The notes beneath the pieces were generated by a model, which did not search any database, was not told the origin of the DNA, and worked only from the letters and a program-made list of their open reading frames with translations. Shown here in pieces: positions 32,500 through 43,718 of a stretch of DNA of 64,000 nucleotides (within the stretch, counting starts at the first letter, position 1; every line of letters starts with the position of its first letter). The translations under genes and the position numbers were made by a program. The stretch is from Sipunculus nudus (Eukaryota; Annelida; Sipuncula; Golfingiida; Sipunculidae): the NCBI GenBank assembly GCA_026874595.1, contig CM049307.1:43840362-43904361 (forward strand), given 5' to 3'.

Positions 32500-35404
32500 A
32501 ACCCAATATCAAACTAAAGAGTGGAAGAGGACAGAGGGGTTGGAGAGGAATCTTTCTTTACAAAATGTAGAGGATGTTCGGACGGGAAAACGAGCGGGGG
32601 GGGGGGGGGGTCAAGATGACTTGTGTACGAAATGTAGGGATGGGAAGTGGGCAATGATGGGTCAAAACGTGCTGTATATATACAGTGTTGAGGATTGGGG
32701 TGGGCACGTACGGGACAAAACGCACTGTATATACTAGTATACAATGTTCAGAACGGGTAGTGGGCACTGACGGAACAAAACTTTTCGTATATATGCAGTG
32801 TTGAGAATCTGTATAGGCAATGAGGGACGAAACGCCAGCACTGTATGTACAGTGTTGAAGATGGGAATTGGAAATGAGGGGGCAAAACACGTACTGTGGT
32901 TGCCTTTTTGTTCGCGTGGGTTTTATTTTCGCGATATTCGCGAATGGGATATAATCGCGAATATGAAACCCTCAGGAATATATAAGCTGTCCTTTTATCG
33001 AGGTTGCACAATAGGGTATGATGCATCTGCACAAATGGATAAATTATCACACCTCCAAAAACATGGTTTATTAATCAACAACATACTCTGTGGATGGTAT
33101 ATCGGAACCTTCTCCTGCAAACACGTAATCATAATTTCAATACAAACTCAATCAAAACTCACTGTATATGCAGTGTTGAGGATGGGAAGTGGACAATGAG
33201 GGGACAAAACTCACTGTATATGCAGTGTTGAGGAGGGGAAGTGGACAATGAGGGGACAAAACGCGCTGTATATGCAGTGTTGAGAAGGGGAAGTGGACAC
33301 TTACGGGACAAAATTCATTGTGTATGCAGTGTTGAGGATGGGAAGTGCACAATGAGGGGACAAATCTCACTGTATATGCAGTGTTAAGGAGGGGAAGTGG
33401 ACAATGAGGGGACAAAACTCATTGTATATGCAGTGTTGAGGAGGGGAAGTGGACAATGAGGGGGCAAAACGCACTGTATATGCAGTGTGGAGGGGAAGTG
33501 GACAATGAGGGGGCAAAACGCACTGTTTATGCAGTGTGGAGGATGGGAAGTGGACAATGAGGGGGCAAAACGCACTGTATATGCAGTGTTAAGGAGGGGA
33601 AGTGGACAATGAGGGGGCAAAACGCACTGTATATGCAGTGTTGAGGAGGGGAAGTAGACAATGAGGGGGCAAAACGCACTGTATATGCAGTGTGGAGGAT
33701 GGGAAGTGGACAATGAGGGGGCAAAACGCACTGTATATGCAGTGTTAAGGAGGGGAAGTGGACAATGAGGGGGCAAAACGCACTGTATATGCAGTGTGGA
33801 GGATGAGAAGTGGACAATGAGGGGACAAAACTCACTGTATATGCAGTGTTGAGGATGGGAAGTGGACAATGAGGGGGCAAAACGCAATGTGTATGTGTAT
33901 TGTTGAGGATGGGAAGTGGACAATGACGGGACAAAACGCACTGTATATGCAGTGTTGAGAAGGGGAAGTGGGCAGTTACGGCACTAACACTGTATATATA
34001 TGCAGTGTTGAGGATGAGAAGTGGACAATGAGGGGACAAAACGCGCTGTATATGCAGTGTGGAGGATGGGAAGTGGACAATGAGGGGGCAAAACTCACTG
34101 TATATATGTAGTTTTGAGGAGAAGAAGTTGGCACTGACGGGACAAACGCACTATATATTTGCAGTGTTTCGGATGGGAAGTGGACAATGAGCGGACAAAA
34201 CGCCCTGTCTTCGCAGTGTTGAGGAAGGGAAGTGGATAATGAGGGGACAAAACTCACTGTATATGCAGTGTTGAGGAGGGGAAGTTGAAAATTAGGGGAC
34301 AAAACTCACTGTATATGCAATGTGGAGGATGGGTAGTGGACAATGAGGGGACAAAACTCACTGTTTATGCAGTGTTAAGGAGGGGAAGTGGACAATGAGG
34401 GGACAAAACGCGCTGTATACGCAGTGTTGAGGAGGGGAAGTGGACCATGAGGGGACAAAACGCACTGTATATGCAGTGTTGAGGAGGGGAAGTGGACAAT
34501 GAGGGGACAAAACGCGCTGTGTATGCAGTGTTGAGGAGGGGAAGTGGACAATGAGGGGACAAAACGCGCTGTATATGCAGTGTGGAGGATGGGAAGTGGA
34601 TAATGAGGGGACAAAACTCACTGTATGTATGTAGTGTTGAGGAGGGGAAGTTGGCACTGACGGGATAAACGCACTGTATATATGCAGTGTTTCGGATGGG
34701 AAGTGGACAATGAGGGGACAAACGCACTGTATATATGCAGTGTGGAGGATGGGAAGTGGACAATGAGGGGGCAAAACGCACTGTATATGCAGTGTTAAGG
34801 AGGGGAAGTGGACAATGAGGGGGCAAAACGCAATGTGTATGTGTATTGTTGAGGATGAGAAGTGGACAATGAGGGGACAAAACGCACTGTATATACAGTG
34901 TTGAGAAGGGGAAGTTGGCACTTACGGGACAAACACTGTATATATAAGCAGTGTTGAGGATGAGAAGTGGACAATGAGGGGACAAAACGCGCTGTATATG
35001 CAGTGTGGAGGATGGGAAGTGGACAATGAGGGGGCAAAACTCACTGTATATATGTAGTTTTGAGGAGGGGAAGTTGGCACTGACGGGACAAACGCACTGT
35101 ATATTTGCAGTGTTTCGGATGGGAAATGGACAATGAGGGGACAAAAACGGCAGTGTATATGCAGTGTGGAGGATGGGAAGTGGATAATGAGGGGTCAAAA
35201 CGCAATGTATATGTCTATATGGGTAGTGGACAATGAGTCGACAAAACGCACTACATATGCAGTGTTTCGGATGGAAAAGGGACAATGAGGGGGTCAACGT
35301 ACTGTCAATGCAGTTTTGAGAAGGGGAAGTGGACAATGAGGGAGCAAAACGTACGGTATATTTGCCGTGACGAGGATTGACTGTGAGCAATGAGTCGACA
35401 AAAC
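32500..35404 (+). repeat. 52-bp satellite array, left block
   Basis: Period measured directly as 52 bp near 33214-33266. A typical unit reads CACTGTATATGCAGTG, then TTGAGGAGGGGAAGTGGAC, then AATGAGGGGACAAAACG. Units are diverged before 32890, then regular from about 33150 to 35404, roughly forty copies, with occasional insertions or deletions. A 230-bp non-satellite block (32893-33125) interrupts it. All three minus-strand frames are open through most units because the unit lacks minus-strand stops. The resulting Pro/Ser/His-rich frames (up to 353 codons) are therefore not evidence of a protein. Confidence 0.95.
32893..33125 (+). repeat. TTCGCG block, copy 1
   Basis: Begins CTGTGGTTGCCTTTTTGTTCG and contains TTTCGCGATATTCGCGAA and ATCGCGAATATGAAACC. 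It then has an AT-rich part (TGGTTTATTAATCAACAAC, TGCAAACAC). It matches 36991-37202 in direct orientation. Similar TTCGCG-rich sequence is common in mollusc DNA as far as I recall. It interrupts the satellite at an equivalent position in both places. Confidence 0.85.
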
Positions 35405-35408
35405 GCAT
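35405..35408 (+). repeat. Target-site duplication, left (GCAT)
   Basis: GCAT immediately left of the element at 35409-36941. It is repeated exactly on the right and derives from the satellite unit. Confidence 0.6.
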
Positions 35409-36941
35409 TAGTCCATGATCCGACATTTTATCAGTTTCAAAAAGGTGGCAAGTTCTATATCATACCTTTTGGAAAGTTTTTTACCTATACTTTACATTTC
35501 TGTATGATAGCAGTGCCATATGAGTAGCTTATTGTCTATATCAAGCCTCTAAACTCGAACAACAAAAATGTCATTTTGACAAAAATCATATGGCAAAGGA
35601 AATGATTTGATTGTTTTCCGAAAGCTTGGTTATATTTCTGTAAAATCATATATCAGGTGAGAAAATATCACAAGGCAGAGCCAGGTTTCTACAGTTTTTA
35701 CGTTCCCCCCACCTGTTTCCATTTTCATAAATTTACAGGATAACATTTCTTTGATCTTAAATGTTTAAAGTTCATAATTGACAAGAAGATACTCATTTGA
35801 CAGCTAGTGCTAATATGCAGAGACGCCAACGAGAGATAACAAGAAATATAGAAAAAAACTGTATTAGCTACTAAGAAAAATATGAAATAATTTGTAATTG
35901 CAATCCATAATTTGTGATAATATGTCTTCAGTAGAAAGCTGTAATTTCCTTAATGCTGAAAATCAGAGTTTAACCTGGATTTTTTCTTTTATTGGCCCAC
36001 TTTTAAAGCTTCATTTGCTAAATACAGAACAGGAAACCCTCAAATTTGTTGATTTGCCTTCAATTAATAAAGAATTTCCCACAATAAAAATAAAAAACAC
36101 ACTCAAATGCAAATAAATGTCTTAATTAATATCTTCTAAGATGATTTTCTGCTTTGATACAATGCTTTACAAGCATTTCCAAAAGTATCATAACTGTTAT
36201 GCCTGAAGATATATACAATTTTCACTTGAGCCTCAGTTTCGTAACCTTTTGACCTTTAATGACCTCATTAATCGATCAATTTGCATATTGGTCATTTCAA
36301 TGTATAGGAGACTTGAATACAACCATTTTAAGTGGTAATTTATTATTCTGCTATCATTAGATCTAGAGATATAGCAGTTTATGGGCATAGCTTATGACAT
36401 CATTTTCTGAATTATTACAGGTTTACCAGAACTCTACCACCTTTTGTTTGTTACGTCTAATGGTCTAGTTCACGAATGTGAGGAGTAATATCAGGGACAT
36501 TTCATGCCCACGGGAACCTCGACACCTAATGAAGTATTTGTGTCTGCCACACAAGTAAAATTTTTAAAAATCAAATTGGCCATATGCTATATTGGTGTCA
36601 TGACATGTGACCTTACTATATTTTATGTAAAACTTCAATGACCGTGTATACAATCTTTATATCTTCCGAGCGTTCAGTTGCCACATCAAGTGCGTATTTA
36701 GGACCAGCGAAAGCTTTTCTGTTGTCATTTATGTTTCACCATTTCCTTTGCCGACATTTTTCCCAAAATGACATTTTCGTCTTCCGAGTTTAGAGGCCTA
36801 AAATAGACACTAAGCTACTCATTTGCACTGCTTTTATACGAAAATGTAAAGTAGAGCTAATAAGCTTTCACAAAATGTATGATAGAATGTGTCACCTTTT
36901 TGATACCAAAATTCTAAAAAAGCTACCTGGCTCATGGACTA
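35409..36941. mobile_element. 1.5-kb inverted-repeat element inserted in the satellite
   Basis: Starts TAGTCCATGA and ends with its inverse TCATGGACTA. The arms extend about 225 bp (35409 to about 35632, and about 36708 to 36941). They share GTCACC/GGTGGC-type, TACTTTACATTT, GAGTAGCTTA and CCTCTAAACTCG stretches, with visible divergence between arms. Both sides carry GCAT, and satellite sequence resumes directly. The centre is unique AT-rich DNA; the frame at 35898-36116 has no domain. It fits a non-autonomous cut-and-paste element with a 4-bp target duplication. The superfamily is unknown. Confidence 0.8.
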
Positions 36942-36945
36942 GCAT
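36942..36945 (+). repeat. Target-site duplication, right (GCAT)
   Basis: Exact copy of the left GCAT at the point where the satellite unit (GCAGTGTTGA...) continues. Confidence 0.6.
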
Positions 36946-36990
36946 GCAGTGTTGAACACTAGGTGGGCACGGTTTGGAGAAACGCGCTGT

Positions 36991-37202
36991 ATATACTGTG
37001 GATGCCTTTTTGTTCGCGAGGGTTTTAATTTCGCGATTTTTGCGAATGGTAAATAATCGCGAATATGAAACCATCGGGAATAAGATGCCTCATACACTTA
37101 GATGATCAAGAGGGGATGATGTTATCACAGCTGTGGAATCATGGTTCCTTAATCAGCAACGTAGTCTGTACATGGTTTTGGAATTTGTCTATGCAAACAC
37201 AT
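36991..37202 (+). repeat. TTCGCG block, copy 2
   Basis: Begins CTGTGGATGCCTTTTTGTTCG and shares the TTTCGCGAT, ATCGCGAATATGAAACC, TTAATCAGCAACGTAGTCTGT and TGCAAACAC landmarks with copy 1, in the same order and orientation. One satellite unit lies before it, and the satellite resumes after it. Confidence 0.85.
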
Positions 37203-37947
37203 GTGCAGTGCTGAAGATAGAAAGTGGACAGTGGGGGGGGGGGGGGGGGGCAAAACGCACTGTATTTGCAGTGTTGGGGATGGGAAGTGGGCGATGAGGT
37301 GACAAAACACACTTTCCATGTAGTATTGAGATTGGAAAGGGGGAAATGAAGTGGCAAAACGCATTTTTTTGTGCAGTGATGGGGATAGAAAGTGGACAAT
37401 GAAGGGGCAAAACGCACTGTATTTGGAGTGCTGAGGATATGGAGTGGGCAGTGAGGGGACAAAACGCACTGTACATGTAGTTCTGAGGATGGGAATTTGG
37501 CAATGAGGGCAGAAACGCTCTTTACATGTAGTATTGAGGATGGGAATTTCGCAATCAGGGGAGAAACGCACTGTATATGTAATATTGAGGATGGGAATAT
37601 GGAAATGAGGGGAGAAACGCTCTGTACATGTAGTATTGAGGATGGAAAGTGGGCAATAAGGGGAGAAAAGCACTGTACATGTAGTATTGAGGATAGGAAG
37701 TGGGCAATAAGTGAAGAAACGCACTGTACATGTAGTCTTGTGGATGGGAAGTGGGCAACAAAGGGAGAACGTACGGTACATGCAGTGATTAGGATTGGGG
37801 AGCGGGCAGTGAGGGGACAAAACACACTGCACTTGTTGTATTGAGAATGGAAAGTGGGCAATAAAGGGGCGAAACGCACTGCACACGTATGATTGATTAT
37901 GGAAAGTGGGCAATGCATTAGGGGACAAAACGCTTCCCATCATCAAC
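37203..37947 (+). repeat. 52-bp satellite array, right block, direct
   Basis: About fourteen units, more diverged than the left block (for example CACTGTACATGTAGTATTGAG), in the same orientation. Contains a G-run near 37234-37250. The long frames on both strands are by-products of the repeat. Confidence 0.9.
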
Positions 37948-37987
37948 ACTACATATACAGTGCTTTTTGTCCCCTAATGCCTTGCCC
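37908..37987. repeat. Near-perfect hairpin at the satellite orientation switch
   Basis: The 23-bp arms 37908-37930 and 37965-37987 are inverse copies with a single mismatch (core GCATTAGGGGACAAAA against TTTTGTCCCCTAATGC), around a 34-nt loop. The satellite reads plus before and minus after this point. Arm identity is higher than identity between neighbouring units. Confidence 0.85.
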
Positions 37988-38262
37988 ACTTTTCAGTCTC
38001 AATAAAACATGTACAGTGCGTTGTGTCCCCCATTTCCCACTCTCTATCCTCGGCAATGCTCACACACACACAAAAAAAAACAATGCGTTTCGCCCCTTCA
38101 TTGCCCACTTTCCATTCTCAATACTACATGACGTTTACACCCTTACTCATTTGCCACATTTTCATCATCAGCACTGCACATACATAACGTTTGAACCCCT
38201 CATTGCCCACTTACCATCCTCAATACTACATCTACAGTGCTTTTTGTCCAACAGGGAAGTCG
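37948..38262 (-). repeat. 52-bp satellite array, inverted tail
   Basis: Five or six diverged units in the opposite orientation, for example CAGTGCTTTTTGTCC, TTGCCCACTTTCCATTCTC and CTCAATACTACAT. It ends near GTCCAACAGGG. Confidence 0.85.
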
Positions 38263-38950
38263 GGCAGTACTCCTTTTTTCAAGTTATCACAGAGATAATG
38301 CCGAGGGTAAATGTAGTTTTGGCTGCAGGGGTCATTGCCGAGAGTAGTGTCTTTGCACAGGCCAGGGCAAAAACGCCACAGTCATGCACTTGCATTTGTC
38401 TGTCTGTGGACGTTCATCACAAGCATCCTAGGGTGTTGATTGCTGGTGAAGTTTCGGATTAGATCCTTAGTTTCCTCTGTGGGTTTCTTTCTGGTCCATG
38501 ACCACGGAGTCATGGACAGCGACACAATTTTTTGGGCTGTCCAGTGTTTGATATGGTAATCCAATGATTTTTATTTACATGCAAAATTTTGACAAAGGCT
38601 CCAGCTGGAATGTCTTAGAGGGAATAATAAGTGTGTTGGACACCCCTAGGACACCCCTAGAGCAGGCAAATCTATAATTTTGAATCCTTTAGATTCTACG
38701 TAGAACTTGAAGTAAGGATCTACTGGAACATGTTGGTTTTTACAAATGATTCAGAATGTCGTCATATCTTTATTTGGTGATGATACCTGACCTCTTGCTT
38801 GATAAGGCATTACTGATGAGCGCATCTAGCAGTTCGCGATAGCGTGTGTTGTCCATTCTATCAAACTGCAAGAATTAATGCTGACCTACCAGGTTACTGG
38901 TATATAACGAAAAAGTCATGATAATAAAATAATAACGTATAACTTACAAA
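38263..38950. other. Intergenic with a short perfect hairpin
   Basis: TCCATGAC and GTCATGGA pair around a 6-nt loop at about 38497-38518, and GGACACCCCTA is tandemly repeated near 38639-38660. No gene seen. Confidence 0.5.
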
Positions 38951-38965
38951 AACTAAAAACGGTTA

Positions 38966-39070
38966 TTGGGCAAAGCCCATCTGCAGATAGGCCAGAAAGT
39001 GCATAGTATCAAAAGCCCAATAACAGATCCTCATATGGGCGAAGCCCATCGGCAGATGGGCCAGATCCGT
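38966..39070 (+). repeat. Two-copy GGGCAAAGCCCATCTGC repeat
   Basis: GGGCAAAGCCCATCTGCAGAT and GGGCGAAGCCCATCGGCAGAT are each followed by A/GGGCCAGA, about 70 bp apart. Each is itself a small palindrome (TGGGC...GCCCA). Confidence 0.8.
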
Positions 39071-39288
39071 AAACGAGCTCCAACATATGTTTGTAAACTG
39101 TATATGTTGGTTGAATGTTCTTTACACGTATGTCAATCATTTTGTCAGACACAGGTCACTTTAAACATTTATTCACGGAATTAGTTTAATTTTAAACACG
39201 TGTAACCCTAAGACAACTATTTATGGTTTTTTATGAGGCAGTGATTGAACATAGTCCTCGAGATGTGAAAGAGAATTGCTATGATGAC

Positions 39289-39303
39289 AGCGCCCCCTGG
39301 TGT
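39289..39303 (-). promoter_or_regulatory. Strong CTCF-like motif
   Basis: The minus strand reads ACACCAGGGGGCGCT, 14 of 15 positions of CCASYAGRKGGCRSY with the GGGGGCGC core intact. It lies in unique sequence 11 kb upstream of the neurogenin promoter and opposite in orientation to the motifs at 1051 and 1127. Binding is inferred. Confidence 0.45.
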
Positions 39304-39415
39304 GCAAAACGCACTGCAGGTGGGCAAATTCTAAAACAACCACTTTTTCTTGAGTTCTTTGAATTTGTTGTCGTGTCCATGCAAAGCTAACATGCAGCAC
39401 TCCTCTCAACTAGTG

Positions 39416-39418
<3 letters not shown>

Positions 39419-39478
<60 letters not shown>
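39419..39478. repeat. (TA)n microsatellite
   Basis: About 60 bp of TA. Confidence 0.95.
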
Positions 39479-39479
<1 letters not shown>

Positions 39480-41039
39480 TAAATATAGCTTTGCAGGTAA
39501 TATTCTATAAAATAGTTGACACATGGTAACTGGATGCATTAGCTACAATTAATCCCAGGCGAGTTTTCGTCTTATATCTTAGAGATCCGAATAATCCCTG
39601 TCTTATACACGGTATCAGTCATTACAAAACAAGATCGTTGGAGAACTGCATGTTACGTCTATTAAAACCGAATATACTCTTTGAAAAATTATTTTGTCGT
39701 TAACGTGTATCTTCAAAACATACCAAGTTTTTTATCTATCATTTACAAGCTTTATGTGTAAAATGTGGGAATTACTGAAACATGCATTTTTAAATTTATT
39801 TTTTCTCGAATAAACTCAGTTTATGATTCAGTGAGCTGCATTCGTCGTGAAAAGCAGTGGCAAATACGCAAAGGTGTTATGGCAGGACTGGAGTAACTTG
39901 GGCGAAACTCGAATAATCCGGGCAATGCCAATATATAAACATATATTGAAAAAAACTCATACATGAGTTAAATTTATTCTTTGGACATAAAATTACAAGA
40001 AAAATGAATGACAATACATTTAATTTTTTTCAGCACATGCCTATATATGCACATTTGATGTTGAAAACGTTCCGCTTTTTTCTTCAGTTATGAGAATTTT
40101 ACATGCAAGTCTATTAGCACATGCAGGATATAATTCTGTCTGAATTTCGTTAATAAAGTCGTATGTGCAGGCGTGTGAAATTTCTGATTTATGTATTAAA
40201 GATTTAGGTAACCAATATGCATGGATAACCTGATTAATACAAAGAATCAGCCGGACTCTTTTCTGAAAGCTTATGTTTGAAATCTATACTATACAGTTAT
40301 AAATAAGGTTGTTCTTCCGCCTGATGATAATACATATATAATACGTTTTACCTGACTTAAATTAGAGCCAATGTCCATATATAATCACGCCGAAATGCGA
40401 GATGGAGGAAAATTAACCGGAGCCTGAACTGAATTGCACTTTCATCTTCTATTCTTTGAGCCTCATATAACAGACGCGTGGTTAAGAACTTATTTTCTGC
40501 ATCACCTCTAATGATAAAATACACTGCAGGACACTGTTAACAAAGATGCTGTTAACAGAAAAAAAATCTATTTTATTTGCATTTTGCTTGGAGATGTTTT
40601 GCTTAAACGTGGTCATTTAATGAGTTCTCATTCCATCAATAAAAACGTTGTAACTTTTTTCAGGCATACGGATATAGTTGCATGATAAACTACTAACTGC
40701 TCAAAATAAGTGTAAACGTTAAAACTTAACCTAAAAATGCAAATGATAGTCAATTTCATAAAATGTAAAAATGATGTAACTTGCACCTGATCTTCAAGTT
40801 GAGTTAAACCTAATGGATGTCAATAACAAATATAATTGATGTAATATCAATTAACTTTTTTCAATCGCTCAAGTGGTCGGATCGAGAGGAGAACCGTAGT
40901 TGCTTGAATGTTTGTTGAATGTTGACGTCGTTTCCTGGCATATGGTAAGCGATGAAGGACACGTTATGCGATTAACACTAGATTAGGCACATGGAAACCT
41001 CATCCCATCGCTTTCGCCCGAGCAACTTTTTCCCGTCAG
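39479..41039. other. Intergenic, nothing recognised
   Basis: AT-rich unique sequence without array or gene. Confidence 0.5.
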
Positions 41040-42370
41040 GTGAAACAAAATAAAACATTAAAAAACGCATGTTAGGTCGCAAGAACAACGGGTCAACAAG
41101 GGCAAGCCACAAATCTGAGGCGAGTTTTCTCCAGTTTCAGCCAATCGAAAAAACGAAACCGCAGGGTGTATAGCAGACGCGTTTTGAGGAAACAACGAAC
41201 AAAGAAATGGAGTTTGGAAGCTGGCAGTGTAAAGGTAAGATTCGGCGAAGCATCTCAGGTTTTGACAGCTCCGAGCAAACTTCAGCACAAGGTCTATAGC
41301 GTCGGTTTTCTGAGCATTGACAGCTCTGTTCAAACACTTAGCACTTACCAAGACGCGTGCGGGCTGACGTGCAGAGCCCTTCTCGCTTATTTTATCGCCA
41401 CGTTTTCACAAAGAGCCAGAAAAATAAACGACGATTTGGACCCACCCGCCGCTTAGCGAGTTGCCCGAAAAGGTGGCACACCTTTGAAGTTGAGCAAAGC
41501 GCTCGATTGTCGGACAATGTGCGCACAAACACCCCTAGCAGGTGAACAAGTGTATGCCTTTTCTCGGTGATTAATTCCTTCAATAGGCCACCATTTGCAG
41601 AAAAAATCTGTCCAAAAGAGTCTGGCACTTGTGGGAGCACACCTTGCGCAGATGGGCGCCACTCTGGGCGGCTGAGCTGCGTCTTTGTCAACTTTTTATT
41701 TAAACATGAAACAAACACCCTCCAAGATATGACTTTTGAAAAAAACGCTACCAAGCTTTTAAAAGAACTTGTCGCGGTTCTGTCGCCAACAGATGGGTGA
41801 CAATACGCTGGAAAACGTATAACAATATTGCCCACCCACAAGTTTGCATGCGGCGTCGTGATCTCGGCGTGTGCCATGGCAAGGCGCAACCAATTGAACA
41901 TTGGGGCCACAGAACACTTAAGATTGATTTCTAGTATTATATTTTCTCCTTTAGATGTTCTATTCAATTTCCTTCTCATCCTAGTAAATCGTATGTATGA
42001 AAGCTAGCGCGCTAAGCGCTCAACCAAGCAGGCGCCGCAAACTTTAGAAGTTTGGCAAAACTTTGTAACTACCGCGCGCTTTTTATCTGGCTACGCATGC
42101 GCAGAACCCGAGGAAAAGTAAACACTTCACGCTGTTTTTTGCCTCCCCAATGCCATGTGCGAGCACGGAGCCAAGAGCTACCAGTTATAGGACAAAGCGG
42201 CAGGCAGCAAAAGCCATGAAAATACATATATCGTCATGTATGCTTCATCAATAAAGTCTCAATTTTCAATTCAGCTTTTGGTTGGCAGAACGTGAGCAGA
42301 ACAAGAGGATCAAGTGCACCTTATGGTGTATTTAGGCGAAGCTACAAAAACGCGGGGCGCACATGATAAT
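41040..42370. other. GC-richer 1.3-kb block of unknown nature
   Basis: Clearly different in composition from both flanks, with many GCGC and CGC motifs and CCAAT. An NRF1-like CGCATGCGCA lies near 42096-42105. The longest frame outside the satellite and the neurogenin exon is here (41392-41979, minus, 195 codons), but I see no domain, and plus-strand frames overlap it. A tRNA-like box A phrase (minus strand, near 42005-42035) is too weak to call. It could be an inserted element, a promoter-like island or an unrecognised non-coding gene. Confidence 0.3.
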
Positions 42371-43685
42371 AAGGCTCTCTTGTTCCTCATATGATAGATC
42401 CCATGCAACAGCTCCCTCTATAAATGACATGTCAATTTATATATAGAATGTTTCCTTAGTTTTATAAGTTTGGAAATATATATTTTATCCAAGTCGCTTA
42501 TAGTTGTTTGTGGTTTTTTTTCGTTAACAAAGAAAACTGGGAGTTTTCCTGACATGTCACTTGTATAAGGCATGCGCAATTTTTGCGCCGTCATAAACTC
42601 CAATTAATATGAACACGTGTTTTGGTTATTGTTTAATAATTCTGGTGTTCCAGAGACCAGCTTTATTAGACAAGGATACACATGGTACTTATTCGTATTA
42701 TCAACAGAGAGCATATACCTGTCAAAACTATATGTATAAGGCCTGATAAGACATTGTGAGTTCACGCTTTATCAGTCAGACCGACTCCAGATGCATGGTC
42801 TATAAATAGAGGGAGCTTCACTCAGGCAAACGCTTCCCTGGATATAAACTATATAGGCCGGGAATACAAGTATAAATGCACTTAATATTGCCTGGATATG
42901 CTTAAAATGTATAACATGTACAGGACATTGATATACATGAGCGTTTATGTCTTATATAGCTTTAGTACAATATAATCATGTATCATTTTCATTTGCAAAA
43001 TAAAAGAAATAAAGGTTCTTTTATGCTGAATACAGATATAACATAAACTGCTCTTAAAGGTATACTGATGTGTGTATATATAAATTCTCCGCGCAAAAAC
43101 AATTCAATCTAAGTATGTATGACGGGGTCATTAAATAGACTTCGGAGACGTGCTGGAAAATTACCTTCGCTATTAATAGATGCATTCAGATTACGCTCCG
43201 TATATGTAGCGCGATATTTCAAAATTGGAATATTTACATGCATGTTCACTGGTATATGACGAGTCATTTCCCATTCTCATTTTTTTTATTGTCCAAAAAG
43301 TTAACATTAAAATATGTTTACAGTTGCTTTGAGTGAATTTATGCATTTTTGAACAATCACTTTTTTAGCAAGCACGACATCTTAAAAAAATTGATAAACA
43401 GGGCAAATCACCACAATATTCTGTCAAACCTCATTATAAATATCGTGAATAAAAAAAAATACCGATGTCCGGTAAGATACCAGTATATCCTCCTATACTA
43501 AACTCTTGGGTCATCATGTATTTTGTTTGATGACTGCAGTCCCAGTTTATTTATAGAGAACGGTAAAATAACATATTTGCATGAAAATATCTTTTCATAT
43601 ACTGTAAGAATAAGAACGTCGAATGAAACTAAAATTTCACGATGTGTATATAGATAGATAACTAGATACCCTACAACCTGTCTAT
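42371..43685. other. Intergenic, nothing recognised
   Basis: AT-rich unique sequence. Confidence 0.5.
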
Positions 43686-43718
43686 AACCCCCCCCCCCCC
43701 AAAAAAAAAAAAAAAAAT
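43686..43718. repeat. C-run and A-run
   Basis: Adjacent homopolymer runs of C and A. Confidence 0.85.

Noticed and set aside
34365-35426. 353-codon minus-strand frame and its relatives in 33152-34921
   Set aside because: Translation of the 52-bp satellite, which lacks stops on that strand in any frame. No start context, splice structure or domain.
32893-37202. CRISPR-like array of regularly spaced repeats
   Set aside because: The 52-bp units are contiguous tandem repeats without unique spacers, in an animal genome.
37139-38462. Frames of 104-266 codons on both strands
   Set aside because: Same satellite in its right and inverted blocks. Both strands are open in overlapping frames.
41392-41979. 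195-codon minus-strand frame as a protein gene
   Set aside because: No domain, no splice or start context, and overlapping frames on the other strand. Kept only as a finding for checking.
42000-42040. tRNA-Ser/Leu-like phrase on the minus strand
   Set aside because: Only a loose box A resemblance; no box B or cloverleaf.
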